In this document: piece after piece, positions 23,884 through 31,736 of the stretch
How positions within the stretch are numbered: the first letter of the stretch is position 1
Layout: each line of letters begins with the position of its first letter
DNA from: Subtercola sp.
GTDB taxonomy: Bacteria > Actinomycetota > Actinomycetes > Actinomycetales > Microbacteriaceae
Reading direction: 5' to 3'
Length of the DNA stretch: 37,620 nt
NCBI GenBank assembly: GCA_025463745.1
Contig: JAODBB010000094.1
Span: 1 to 37,620 of the forward strand
Notes under the pieces: generated by a model
The model's input: the letters and a program-made list of their open reading frames with translations, nothing else
Databases searched by the model: none
Told to the model about the DNA's origin: nothing
Position numbers and translations under genes: made by a program

Positions 23884-24513
23884 GTGAGCAACCCGCAGCC
23901 GTTGAACCCGTTCACCCGCGCGAACGGCGACAACGAACACAACGAACACCGCATCACCACTGAACACCAGCTGGTGCAGCACCCGAGTTCAGAGACTGTG
24001 ACGCCTGACGAGTTCAAGGCTGCGTTCCGCAACCACCCCGCCGGCGTCGCCGTCATCACAGCAGACGCGGGCGACGGCCCCGTCGCACTCACCGCGACCA
24101 GCGTTTTCTCCGTGAGCGTCGTGCCCCCGCTGCTGGTGTTCTCGATTTCGGAGCTGTCGTCGAGCACACCCACGATTCGCAAGGCCGACACGGTGGTGGT
24201 GCATCTCCTCGGAGCCGATCAGCTCGACATTGCGAAACTCGGCGCCACCAGCGGAATCGACCGATTCGCCGACACGGAGATCTGGAAGCGCCTGCCCACC
24301 GGTGAACCCTACTTTCCTGCGGCGCACGCCTGGATTCGCGGGCGCATCGTGAACAAGATGGAGGCCGGCGGGTCGACCGTGGTCGCCGTGCAGGCCCTCG
24401 AGACGAAGGCACCGGCGCCGGGCGACGAAGCGGCAGATGCCAAGCTCGCGCATCCGCTGGTCTACCACAACCGCACCTGGCACCGGCTCGACGAGAACTC
24501 GAAGATCCAGTAA
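23884..24513 (+). CDS. Flavin reductase-like domain protein
   Basis: The 209-residue protein begins at GTG 23884 with CAGGAGC 7 nt upstream. The first ~38 residues are polar, rich in Asn/Glu/His. The FMN-binding split-barrel domain follows: FKAAFRNHPAGVAVITAD, ALTATSVFSVSVVPPLLVFSI and PLVYHNRTWHRL are the conserved blocks of the DIM6/NTAB flavin reductase family. Such proteins supply reduced FMN to partner monooxygenases or act alone. No partner oxygenase is adjacent; PaaABCE uses its own reductase. The last codons (NSKIQ and stop) form the first unit of a 16-bp repeat array. Confidence 0.88.
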   Translation: MSNPQPLNPFTRANGDNEHNEHRITTEHQLVQHPSSETVTPDEFKAAFRNHPAGVAVITADAGDGPVALTATSVFSVSVVPPLLVFSISELSSSTPTIRKADTVVVHLLGADQLDIAKLGATSGIDRFADTEIWKRLPTGEPYFPAAHAWIRGRIVNKMEAGGSTVVAVQALETKAPAPGDEAADAKLAHPLVYHNRTWHRLDENSKIQ

Positions 24514-24591
24514 CCCGAAGATCAAGTAACTCGAAGATTCTGTGACTCGAAGATTCAGTGACTCGAAGATTCGGCAACTCAAAGATTCGGC
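24496..24591 (+). repeat. 16-bp tandem repeat, six copies, starting inside the flavin reductase gene
   Basis: The units are AACTCGAAGATCCAGT, AACCCGAAGATCAAGT, AACTCGAAGATTCTGT, GACTCGAAGATTCAGT, GACTCGAAGATTCGGC and AACTCAAAGATTCGGC. The first unit encodes the last residues and contributes the T of the TAA stop. The remaining five fill the gap to aspC. Copies drift progressively to the right, suggesting slippage or unequal exchange. Confidence 0.92.
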
Positions 24592-24605
24592 AGGGCAGCG
24601 CTGGC

Positions 24606-24611
24606 TAAGCT
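24606..24611 (+). promoter_or_regulatory. -10 box for a leaderless aminotransferase message
   Basis: TAAGCT fits TAnnnT and ends 6 nt before the GTG at 24618. No ribosome site is present, so the message is probably leaderless. Confidence 0.45.
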
Positions 24612-24617
24612 TGACGG

Positions 24618-25817
24618 GTGACTGAACGCGCCAGAATCTCGCACCGTATCTCCGCCATCTCTGAATCGGCTACCCTCAAAGTCGACGCCAAGGCGAAGGC
24701 TCTCAAAGCGGCCGGCCGGCCGATCATCAGCTACGCGGCCGGTGAGCCCGACTTCGCCACGCCCGACTTCATCGTCGAGGCAGCCGTCGTGGCCGCGCGC
24801 GATCCGAAGAACCACCGCTACACCCCCGCGGCCGGGCTGCCGGAGCTGCGTGAAGCCATCGCTGCAAAGACTCTGCGTGACAGCGGCCTCGAGGTGCAGG
24901 CGTCGCAGGTCATCGTCACGAACGGAGGCAAGCAGGCCGTGTACCAGGCCTTTCAGACCTTGCTCGACCCGGGCGACGAGGTTCTCGTGCCCACCCCGTT
25001 CTGGACGACCTACCCCGAAGCCATCGCCCTCGCCGACGGCGTGCCGGTCGAGGTTTTCGCGGGCAGCGACCAGGGGTACCTGGTCACCGTCGAGCAGCTC
25101 GAAGCGGCGCGCACTCCGCACACAAAGGTGCTGCTCTTCGTTTCGCCGTCGAACCCCACCGGAGCCGTGTACTCGCCCGAGCAGACGGCAGCCATCGGCG
25201 AGTGGGCCGAAGCGAACGACCTCTGGGTCATCACCGACGAGATCTACCAGAACCTCACCTACGACGGTGTTCGCGCCATCTCCATCGTCGAAGCCGTGCC
25301 CGCGCTGGCCGACCGCACCATTCTCGTCAATGGCGTTGCCAAGACCTACGCCATGACCGGCTGGCGGGTGGGCTGGATGGTCGGCCCCGCCGATGCCGTC
25401 AAGGGCGCCGCCAATCTGCAATCGCACCTCTCGTCGAACGTATCGAACGTGTCGCAGCGTGCGGCCCTCGCCGCCCTCACCGGGCCGCAGACGGCCGTCG
25501 AAGAGATGCGGCAGGCGTTCGACCGACGCCGCAAGAACATTGTGGCGGGGCTGAACCAGATTTCGGGCATCCTCACGCCCACCCCCGAGGGAGCGTTCTA
25601 CGTGTACCCCGACGTGACCGGTCTGCTGGGTCGATCGTGGGGCGGCGTCACACCCACAACGTCGCTCGAGCTGGCCGACCTCATTCTCGAGCAGGCCGAT
25701 GTCGCCGTGGTGCCGGGCGAGGCGTTCGGGCCGAGCGGGTTCGTGCGCATGTCGTACGCCCTCGGCGACGATGCACTGGCAGAGGGCGTCGCGCGCCTGC
25801 AGCGCCTCTTCGGCTGA
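24618..25817 (+). CDS. aspC: Pyridoxal-phosphate aminotransferase, aspartate aminotransferase type
   Basis: This is a 399-residue class I aminotransferase with GTG start. Segments are [78 protein letters not shown], the PLP-binding [16 protein letters not shown] (Lys242) and the C-terminal [17 protein letters not shown] (substrate-binding Arg). This is the aspartate aminotransferase Ib pattern, transferring amino groups between aspartate and 2-oxoglutarate. Other amino acids are possible substrates. In related actinobacteria an aminotransferase of this type lies between the secE-nusG region and murB, which fits here despite the inserted genes. Confidence 0.9.
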   Translation: MTERARISHRISAISESATLKVDAKAKALKAAGRPIISYAAGEPDFATPDFIVEAAVVAARDPKNHRYTPAAGLPELREAIAAKTLRDSGLEVQASQVIVTNGGKQAVYQAFQTLLDPGDEVLVPTPFWTTYPEAIALADGVPVEVFAGSDQGYLVTVEQLEAARTPHTKVLLFVSPSNPTGAVYSPEQTAAIGEWAEANDLWVITDEIYQNLTYDGVRAISIVEAVPALADRTILVNGVAKTYAMTGWRVGWMVGPADAVKGAANLQSHLSSNVSNVSQRAALAALTGPQTAVEEMRQAFDRRRKNIVAGLNQISGILTPTPEGAFYVYPDVTGLLGRSWGGVTPTTSLELADLILEQADVAVVPGEAFGPSGFVRMSYALGDDALAEGVARLQRLFG

Positions 25818-25856
25818 GGGTGCCCGCCAACGTGAGGCGCTTGGCTGCCAGGAGCG

Positions 25857-26801
25857 TCACGGTCGCGGTGTCAGATCACGGCGCACGTCGGCCGGCATCG
25901 TGTTATCGGCGTTGATCAGAGACTGAGACAGCTGGGCGGGTTCGTCTGTGGCCTGATAGTTCAGCTGAGCGTGCACCAGCTCCACTTGCTTCTCGGAGTC
26001 GAGCTGGTACTCGGCGTAGTCGGGCAGGTAACCGATCCGCTGGCCGAATAACGCGCCGAACGCGCAGAAGGCCCGTGCGTTGCCGTCGCGAAAGGGATGG
26101 ATCGCGTGGAATTCACCGAGTGACTCCGCGACGCGATTGAGGGTGACCTCGCGTGACCAGCCACGTGCGCGCAGTATCTCGGCGAGCTGCGCGAACTGCA
26201 CCGAGGCCGCGTCTGCCATTTCGGGGCCAGAATAGTAGGAGTACTTCACCAGCGGCGCTGCCGGGTCGCCCGCCTCGAAGTTCACCGCATCGGGCAAGAA
26301 CCTGATCATCGCCGTTTCTGGACCGATACGAAAATCACCCGCCCACGGAAAGATGTCCCGAAACAACAGCCGATGAACGGCGCGGTAGTGGTCGGCATCA
26401 AAATTGCCGATCAGCGGCGAGATCGCCAGTTCGATCAGCCTGATGTGCGAGATCTCCACCTCGACCTCGCGAAACCGGTCGGCGTCGATGATGTCAGAGC
26501 CTGTCTCCGCATCGCGCAGGCCGCTCTTCAGCGTCGGCGTATCGGGGATGAGGTACTCGTCGAATTCTTGGATGATCGGCCGATACTTCCGGTCGATGAT
26601 CATGCCGTGTCTGGCCGCCGTCTCCTCGACAGCCTCATCCGCGGTGATCGTTTCTGTGGCGACATCAGCGACTAACTCGCGATGGGCCGTGCTGCCCGCG
26701 CCGACATTCACATACGCGAGCACGGCACCTGCGAAGTTGACTCGCCAGGCAATCGTCGTGGCGTCGGTGTCGGGCCGCCCTGACAATGTGTCTCCGAACA
26801 C
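25857..26801 (-). CDS. Fic/Doc-domain protein 1 with VbhA-like N-terminus
   Basis: GTG 26801 (314 residues) is chosen because it places Trp19 and the catalytic His at the same positions as in the upstream paralogue; TTG 26786 behind GGAG is the alternative. The N-terminus (AWRVNFAGAVLAYVNVG...VATETITADEAVE) resembles an antitoxin-type helical domain (VbhA-like) fused in front of Fic. The Fic core carries RDIFPWAGDFRIG, GPETAMIRFLPDAV and the active-site loop HPFRDGNARAFCAF (His235). His, Asp and first Arg are kept, but the glycine of GNGR is Ala and the second Arg is missing. The inhibitory Glu expected near residue 33 is Val. AMP transfer, or phosphotransfer as in Doc, is possible; the target is unknown. 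28 bp downstream of its paralogue, same operon. Confidence 0.85.
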   Translation of the reverse strand: MFGDTLSGRPDTDATTIAWRVNFAGAVLAYVNVGAGSTAHRELVADVATETITADEAVEETAARHGMIIDRKYRPIIQEFDEYLIPDTPTLKSGLRDAETGSDIIDADRFREVEVEISHIRLIELAISPLIGNFDADHYRAVHRLLFRDIFPWAGDFRIGPETAMIRFLPDAVNFEAGDPAAPLVKYSYYSGPEMADAASVQFAQLAEILRARGWSREVTLNRVAESLGEFHAIHPFRDGNARAFCAFGALFGQRIGYLPDYAEYQLDSEKQVELVHAQLNYQATDEPAQLSQSLINADNTMPADVRRDLTPRP

Positions 26802-26829
26802 GAGCCACCCACCACCCCTGCGTAGCCGG

Positions 26830-27771
26830 TTACCGGGCCTCGACGAGGCTGCCCTGCGGCTCGTAGCCGTCGAGTGCCGCATCGAGGGTGCGCAGATAGG
26901 CGTCATGGCGCCCGGTGGCCTGATTCTGGTGCCGCGCGTGCATGAGCGACTCACGAAGCGCAGCGCCCATGACGAACACCGCGGGGTCGGCCGGATAACC
27001 TGCCGCCTCGAACAGCTGCAGCGCCCAGACGAAGAGTGTGCGATTGTGGCCGTCTCGAAACGAGTGGATGGTCTGCAATTCCCCGCCGTGCTCCGACATG
27101 CGGTCGATGACCTCCCGCCTCGACATTCCGGGTGCGCGCAGCAACAATTCGGCGACCGACGCGTACTGAATCGACGCGGCCTCGGCGATCTGGCTGCCGG
27201 GATAGAACCGATACGGAATCATGGGCGCTGCCGAATCTCCGGGCGCATAGTTCACCGCATCGGGAGCGAAGCGCACCATCGACGACTCCGGCCCGATGCG
27301 CTCCTGGCCCGCCCACTGAAAGATGTCTCCGAAGATATGCCGGTGAATCGCCTTCATGTGGTCGTAGTCGAGGTCGCCGACGATCGGATTGATGGCCAGC
27401 TCCACAATGCGAATGCGCGAGATCTCGAGCTCCAGCTTGCGAAAGACCTCGAGGTCTTCCACGCCATACGGATGCTCGGAGTCGGCGAAATTGTTGCGTA
27501 GCGCCGTCGTGCCGGGGATGTTGTAGTCGTCCCACTCCCGAATGATGTACAGCGGCGGCTTGTCAGTGCCGACACCGGCACGCTGCACGGCTATCGCAAC
27601 GGCCTCGGTCGCCGTGATCTCGCCCGTCGCGACGCGCCGGATCAGAACGCGGTGCTCGGAGTCTCCTGGGCCCGTATTCGCCAGCGCCAATGCGGCATCG
27701 GCATTGTCGATTCGCCACTGAACCAGCACTTCATTGACTTCACCCGTTCGAACGGCAGGCTTGAACGACAT
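26830..27771 (-). CDS. Fic/Doc-domain protein 2 with VbhA-like N-terminus (paralogue)
   Basis: ATG 27771 follows GGGAGGG by 6 nt; the frame is open upstream but is not needed. The 313-residue protein is colinear with the downstream Fic protein: VQWRIDNADAALALANTG...VATGEITATEAVA at the N-terminus, then GDIFQWAGQERIGPESSMVRFAPDAVNY and the active-site loop HSFRDGHNRTLFVW (His236). The usual HxFx(D/E)GNGRxxR is altered: Asn is His, Gly is Asn, and the second Arg is absent. The inhibitory Ser/Thr-x3-Glu-Gly/Asn motif also lacks Glu (Thr33). The two genes arose by tandem duplication and have diverged considerably. Loss of the anion-binding Asn may make this copy weaker or inactive. Transcribed from the promoter at 27821-27849. 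Confidence 0.85.
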   Translation of the reverse strand: MSFKPAVRTGEVNEVLVQWRIDNADAALALANTGPGDSEHRVLIRRVATGEITATEAVAIAVQRAGVGTDKPPLYIIREWDDYNIPGTTALRNNFADSEHPYGVEDLEVFRKLELEISRIRIVELAINPIVGDLDYDHMKAIHRHIFGDIFQWAGQERIGPESSMVRFAPDAVNYAPGDSAAPMIPYRFYPGSQIAEAASIQYASVAELLLRAPGMSRREVIDRMSEHGGELQTIHSFRDGHNRTLFVWALQLFEAAGYPADPAVFVMGAALRESLMHARHQNQATGRHDAYLRTLDAALDGYEPQGSLVEAR

Positions 27772-27820
27772 CGAAATCCCTCCCGAAGCTCGCGCTTTCG
27801 CTATATCGCTCCGCTCGTCA

Positions 27821-27849
27821 ATTCTAGAGGAGTACTCACCTAGTACCAA
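27821..27849 (-). promoter_or_regulatory. Sigma70-type promoter of the Fic gene pair
   Basis: On the minus strand TTGGTA (27849-27844), a 17-bp spacer and TAGAAT (27826-27821) form a good promoter. The start site would fall near 27814, leaving about 43 nt before ATG 27771 with its strong ribosome site. Confidence 0.6.
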
Positions 27850-27917
27850 GCTTTTATACCTCTAGCCCTTTTCCCCCCCCAATCGGGGGATGCCCCGGTC
27901 GGTCAGGCGGAGGCTGT

Positions 27918-27942
27918 TGCTGGCGGGCGATCAGCGCCAGCA
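27918..27942. promoter_or_regulatory. Perfect inverted repeat upstream of the ABC/two-component operon
   Basis: TGCTGGCG and CGCCAGCA are exact 8-bp arms with a 9-bp spacer, ending 7 bp before the ATG of the ABC ATPase gene. It could be an operator, for example of the linked response regulator, or an RNA hairpin hiding the start. Centre-to-centre geometry fits a dimeric regulator, but no second copy was noticed in the window. Confidence 0.45.
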
Positions 27943-27949
27943 TGGTGTC

Positions 27950-28870
27950 ATGACCTCAAACGACATTGCCGTGAGCGTTCAGAACCTCACCAAAACGTAC
28001 GGCGCCTTCGCCGCTCTCAAGGGAGTCACCTTCGACATCGAACGCGGCGAGACGTTCGCCCTGCTCGGCCCCAACGGGGCGGGCAAGAGCACCACCATCG
28101 AGATTCTCGAGGGTTACCGCGATCGCAGCACCGGTGACGTGCGTGTTCTCGGCGTCGATCCCCAGCACGGCGGCCTGCCGTGGAAGGCCAAGCTCGGCAT
28201 CGTCTTGCAGAGCTCCGGCGAGAGCGGAAACGTCACGGTTCGCGAACAGCTGACCCAATTCGCCGGAATGTACCCGAATTCTCGCGATGTCAACGAGGTG
28301 ATCGCCGCGATCGGCCTCGAAGAGAAAGCCAACACGCGCATCAAGAACCTCTCGGGCGGCCAGCAACGGCGAGTGGATGTCGGGCTCGGCGTCATCGGCC
28401 GCCCCGAGGTGCTCTTTCTCGACGAACCGACAACCGGTTTCGACCCCGAGGCGAGACGGCAGTTCTGGGAACTGATTCGTTCGCTCAAGCGTGAGGGAAC
28501 GACCATCCTGTTGACCACGCACTATCTCGACGAGGCAGCGCAGCTCAGTGACCGGGCGGCCGTCGTGGCTGGCGGCAAACTCGTCGACATCGGGCCGGTC
28601 GGATCGCTCGGGTCTGCCGAAGCGCGCATTCCCATTGTTCGCTGGCGGGAGAACGGCATCGTGCGCGAACAGCGTGCGGCAGACCCGGGTGCCGTCGTGG
28701 CGGCGCTCGTCGCGCGGCTGGGCGAGCCGGCCGAACTCGAGGTGGTGCGCCCCAGCCTCGAAGACATCTACCTCGAACTGGTCACGGAAGAGAACGCCGA
28801 AGCAGAGGCTCGCGTCGCGGCGAATCAGGCCGAAACCATCAAATTAATCACGGAGAACGAAATCGCATGA
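27950..28870 (+). CDS. ABC exporter ATP-binding protein
   Basis: ATG 27950 gives 306 residues; upstream in-frame starts lie inside the inverted repeat region. Walker A is LLGPNGAGKSTT (about residue 41), followed by the Q-loop in GIVLQSSGE, signature LSGGQQRRVDVG, Walker B VLFLDEPTTGFD and the H-loop in LTTHYLDEA. After residue 220 a C-terminal extension ends in a Glu/Ala-rich tail. This is the DrrA/NatA-type subfamily that partners ABC-2 permeases in drug or lipid export. The stop overlaps the permease start (ATGA). There is no clear Shine-Dalgarno. Confidence 0.95.
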   Translation: MTSNDIAVSVQNLTKTYGAFAALKGVTFDIERGETFALLGPNGAGKSTTIEILEGYRDRSTGDVRVLGVDPQHGGLPWKAKLGIVLQSSGESGNVTVREQLTQFAGMYPNSRDVNEVIAAIGLEEKANTRIKNLSGGQQRRVDVGLGVIGRPEVLFLDEPTTGFDPEARRQFWELIRSLKREGTTILLTTHYLDEAAQLSDRAAVVAGGKLVDIGPVGSLGSAEARIPIVRWRENGIVREQRAADPGAVVAALVARLGEPAELEVVRPSLEDIYLELVTEENAEAEARVAANQAETIKLITENEIA

Positions 28871-29739
28871 GCACCGTCACTCAGACCTCCGCCGGCCAGG
28901 CGGCGGTCAAGACCGCCTTCGGCATGGGTCGCACCGTGCGGCTCGGCCTCAGCCGCATCGGCTACGAGACGAAGATCTACTTTCGGCAGACCGACACCCT
29001 GTTCTTCACCTTCCTCTTTCCGGTGATCATGCTGACCATCTTCTCGGTGGCCTTTCAGGGCCTGGGCAACGTGGGGGTGAACGCCGACGGTACCGGGGGC
29101 ATCAGCCAGGCAGCGGCCTACCTGCCGGGAATGATCGCCGCGGGCATCCTGCTCTCTGGTGTGCAGAACCTCGGCGTCGACATCGCCACCGAACGTAGCG
29201 ACGGAACACTGAAACGACTCGGCGGCACACCGCTGCCGGTACTGTCGTACTTCTTCGGCAAGATGGGTCAGGTCTTCGCCACGTCGATTCTGCAGATCGC
29301 TCTGTTGTTGCTGGTTGCCGTGGTGGCCTTCGGCGTTCAACTGCCTACCGACCCGGCCAAGTGGATGACCTTCGTCTGGGTTTATCTTCTCGGAATCGCC
29401 ACCTCGGCCATCCTCGGAATCGCCATCTCGCGGCTGCCCCGCACGGGCAAGAGCGCGACCGCCGTGATCATTCCGCCGGTGCTGATTCTGCAGTTCATCT
29501 CGGGCGTCTACCTGCAGTTCTCGCTGCTGCCGAACTGGTTGCAGACCGTGGCGAGCATTTTTCCGCTCAAGTGGATCGCACAGGGCATGCGGGCGGTGTT
29601 CCTGCCCGAATCGTTCGCCTCGGCCGAGCCGGGCGGCGGCTGGGATCTCGGGGCAGTGGCCGTGGCTCTGCTGATCTGGCTGATCGCCGGATTGGTGATC
29701 TGCCGGGTGACCTTTCGCTGGATCCGCAAAGATAGCTGA
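28867..29739 (+). CDS. ABC-2 type exporter permease
   Basis: The 290-residue membrane protein has a cytoplasmic start, then about six membrane helices: DTLFFTFLFPVIMLTIFSVAF, LPGMIAAGILLSGVQNL, ILQIALLLLVAVVAFGV, TFVWVYLLGIATSAILGIAI, VIIPPVLILQFISGVYLQF and LGAVAVALLIWLIAGLVIC. The block DIATERSDGTLKRLGGTPLP is the conserved cytoplasmic element of the ABC-2 (DrrB-like) family that contacts the ATPase. It pairs with the preceding ATPase, translationally coupled. Substrate unknown. The kinase gene starts at the very next base after its stop. Confidence 0.95.
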   Translation: MSTVTQTSAGQAAVKTAFGMGRTVRLGLSRIGYETKIYFRQTDTLFFTFLFPVIMLTIFSVAFQGLGNVGVNADGTGGISQAAAYLPGMIAAGILLSGVQNLGVDIATERSDGTLKRLGGTPLPVLSYFFGKMGQVFATSILQIALLLLVAVVAFGVQLPTDPAKWMTFVWVYLLGIATSAILGIAISRLPRTGKSATAVIIPPVLILQFISGVYLQFSLLPNWLQTVASIFPLKWIAQGMRAVFLPESFASAEPGGGWDLGAVAVALLIWLIAGLVICRVTFRWIRKDS

Positions 29740-30978
29740 ATGACCCGCTTCAGCTGGTGGCACGTAGCGGTCGGGGCGACGATACTCGCCCTGGCCCTCG
29801 TGGTTCTACCGAACCTCGCCACCTCGCCCGCCACGACAATCGGCGCCTGGTGCTGCCTGCTCGTGCTGGGCGGCGGGTACGCGCTGTTCGGCTGGCGAAA
29901 CTTCACCGCGGCAGACCCTTCGGTCGATGCCTTCGCTGCCGAGGCCTTCGACCGGCGTGAGCGCGGTTGGGCCGTCGTTTTTCCGTTGCTCGCGATCGTC
30001 TGCACGAGTGTCGGGGTGGCATTCGACCCCTCGATGGCAATTCTCCAAGCCATCACGTTTCCGATCATCTGGTTCTCGATCGAGCCGATGCGGCGAGCCG
30101 TTGTGCTCAATGTGCTGCTGGCCGCAGGTGTCACCCTCGGGTTCGTCGTATCGGGCGGCCCGAGCGTAGAGAACGTGGTGCAGGCCGTTGTCATCGAAAC
30201 GATCTCGTTGCTGTTCAGTCTGGCGCTCGGCTTCTGGTTCAGTTTCGCCCTGCAGCAAGGTCACGACAACACCCGATTGCTGAACGAACTGCGCGCAGCC
30301 CAAGACGAACTCGCAGCGATCAATCGCGACAGCGGCATACTGAGCGAACGTGAACGACTTGCCCGCGAGATCCACGACACCATTGCACAGAGCCTCACCG
30401 GGCTCGTGATGGTCGCCCAGCGAACCAGCTCGCTGCTGCCGGATGATCTCACCGACGCCCTCGAAAACCTGGGGCTCATCGAAGACATCGCCCGGTCTGC
30501 CCTCATCGAAACGCGCGCGTTGGTGGCGGCCAGTGCTCCAGTCGACACCACGGGAGGCCTGCTGCCGGCGCTCGACCGGCTGATCGCGCGCTTCACTCGC
30601 GAGACGTCGGTGGCGATCACTCTCGACGCTGCCGGCTATGTGACGCAATCGAACGCGGTCGAAGTGGTGTTGCTGCGGTGTGGCCAGGAGGCGTTGGCGA
30701 ACGTTCGAAAGCACTCGGGAGCGACGAGCGTTTCGATGCAGCTGACAACGACGGAGGGTGACGGCGCGGTGGTGCTGACGGTCAGCGACAACGGCTCGGG
30801 CATCGATGTGACACAGCCGCTCGAGGGCGGGTTCGGGCTGAGCGGCATGCAACAGCGGCTCGCCCTGCTCGGCGGCTCGCTGAAGGTGGGGCAGTCGGCC
30901 GCCGGGGGCGTGGAGCTCGAGGTATCGCTGGCCGCCAGCGGGGTGGCAGGCAGTCGTACAGCAGGGAGTGCCTCGTGA
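29740..30978 (+). CDS. Sensor histidine kinase, NarL/DesK type
   Basis: This 412-residue kinase starts at ATG 29740 directly after the permease stop. The N-terminal half has about five to six membrane helices without a large extracytoplasmic loop, so it probably senses a membrane signal, as DesK-type kinases do. A short coiled segment (LLNELRAAQDELAAINRDSG) precedes the HisKA_3 motif ERLAREIHDTIAQSLTGLVM with phospho-acceptor His212. The ATP-binding domain carries the N-box GQEALANVRKHS, DNGSGID and GGFGLSGMQQRLALLGG. The stop overlaps the response regulator start (GTGA). Context suggests it senses the exporter's substrate or the resulting envelope stress. Confidence 0.95.
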   Translation: MTRFSWWHVAVGATILALALVVLPNLATSPATTIGAWCCLLVLGGGYALFGWRNFTAADPSVDAFAAEAFDRRERGWAVVFPLLAIVCTSVGVAFDPSMAILQAITFPIIWFSIEPMRRAVVLNVLLAAGVTLGFVVSGGPSVENVVQAVVIETISLLFSLALGFWFSFALQQGHDNTRLLNELRAAQDELAAINRDSGILSERERLAREIHDTIAQSLTGLVMVAQRTSSLLPDDLTDALENLGLIEDIARSALIETRALVAASAPVDTTGGLLPALDRLIARFTRETSVAITLDAAGYVTQSNAVEVVLLRCGQEALANVRKHSGATSVSMQLTTTEGDGAVVLTVSDNGSGIDVTQPLEGGFGLSGMQQRLALLGGSLKVGQSAAGGVELEVSLAASGVAGSRTAGSAS

Positions 30979-31613
30979 TTCGCGTGCTGGTCGCCGACGA
31001 TCATCCCATCGTGCGCAGCGGCATCGTGGCGTTGCTGCAAGACGCGGCCGACATCGACGTGGTCGGGCAGGCCGTGAACGGGCTCGAGGCGGTGCGATTG
31101 GCCGGAGAGCTGGCCCCCGATCTCGTGGTGATGGATCTGCGCATGCCCGGTCTCGGCGGCGCCGAAGCCACGGCCGAGATCATGGCCACCGTGCCCGGCG
31201 TTCGGGTCTTGGTGCTCACGACCTACGAGACCGACGACGACATTCTTCCGGCAATCGAAGCCGGGGCGAGCGGCTACCTCGTGAAGGCTGCTCCGCAAGA
31301 GGAGATTCTCGCGGGCGTTCGCGCGGTGGCTGGCGGCCAGACCGTTCTGGCCCCGTCGATCGCGTCGAAGCTGGTCGAGCGGATGCGCGCAGACCGGATG
31401 CGCGCAGACCGCGCGCCCAGCCCGAAGCTCAGCGCCCGCGAACTCGATGTGTTGCGCCTCGTCGCTGCGGGCAAGAGCAACCCCGAGATCGGCCGGGCGC
31501 TGTTCATCGGCGACGCCACCGTGAAGACGCACCTGCAGCACGTGTTCGAGAAGCTCGAGGTGACCGATCGCACTCGGGCGGTGACCCGGGCGATGGAGCT
31601 CGGGCTGCTCTGA
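30975..31613 (+). CDS. Response regulator, NarL/LuxR type
   Basis: The 212-residue protein begins at GTG 30975 inside the kinase stop. The receiver domain has the acidic pair (VADDHP), phospho-acceptor Asp54 (VVMDLRMPG), Thr in LVLTTYET and Lys in GYLVKAA. A linker containing a duplicated RMRAD leads to the GerE-type helix-turn-helix (LSARELDVLRLVAAGKSNPEIGRALFIGDATVKTHLQHVFEKLEV). It is partnered with the upstream kinase and probably controls the ABC exporter operon, possibly via the inverted repeat at 27918-27942. Confidence 0.96.
   Translation: MIRVLVADDHPIVRSGIVALLQDAADIDVVGQAVNGLEAVRLAGELAPDLVVMDLRMPGLGGAEATAEIMATVPGVRVLVLTTYETDDDILPAIEAGASGYLVKAAPQEEILAGVRAVAGGQTVLAPSIASKLVERMRADRMRADRAPSPKLSARELDVLRLVAAGKSNPEIGRALFIGDATVKTHLQHVFEKLEVTDRTRAVTRAMELGLL
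31380..31409 (+). repeat. 15-bp in-frame duplication in the response regulator linker
   Basis: CGGATGCGCGCAGAC occurs twice in perfect tandem and encodes RMRAD-RMRAD between receiver and DNA-binding domains. Confidence 0.9.
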
Positions 31614-31626
31614 GCTGACGGCCGAC

Positions 31627-31700
31627 TCGACTTTCGTCGGAGCACAGCGCAATCGACCCCGAATACGGCGCGGCCTCAGGCGTACTCCGCCGAAAGTCGA
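31627..31700. repeat. Long-arm inverted repeat between convergent genes
   Basis: TCGACTTTCGTCGGAG (31627-31642) is matched by CTCCGCCGAAAGTCGA (31685-31700), 16-bp arms with one mismatch and a 42-bp spacer. It sits between the response regulator and murB stops. It may act as a bidirectional terminator, though it lacks clear T-runs, or be a REP-like or MITE-like intergenic element. Confidence 0.65.
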
Positions 31701-31736
31701 CAAACAGGTCAGTGCCGTTCGCCAACGCATGCACGC

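Noticed and set aside
24496-24591. 16-bp repeat array as a CRISPR
   Set aside because: Units are directly adjacent with no spacers, are shorter than CRISPR repeats, and no cas genes are nearby.
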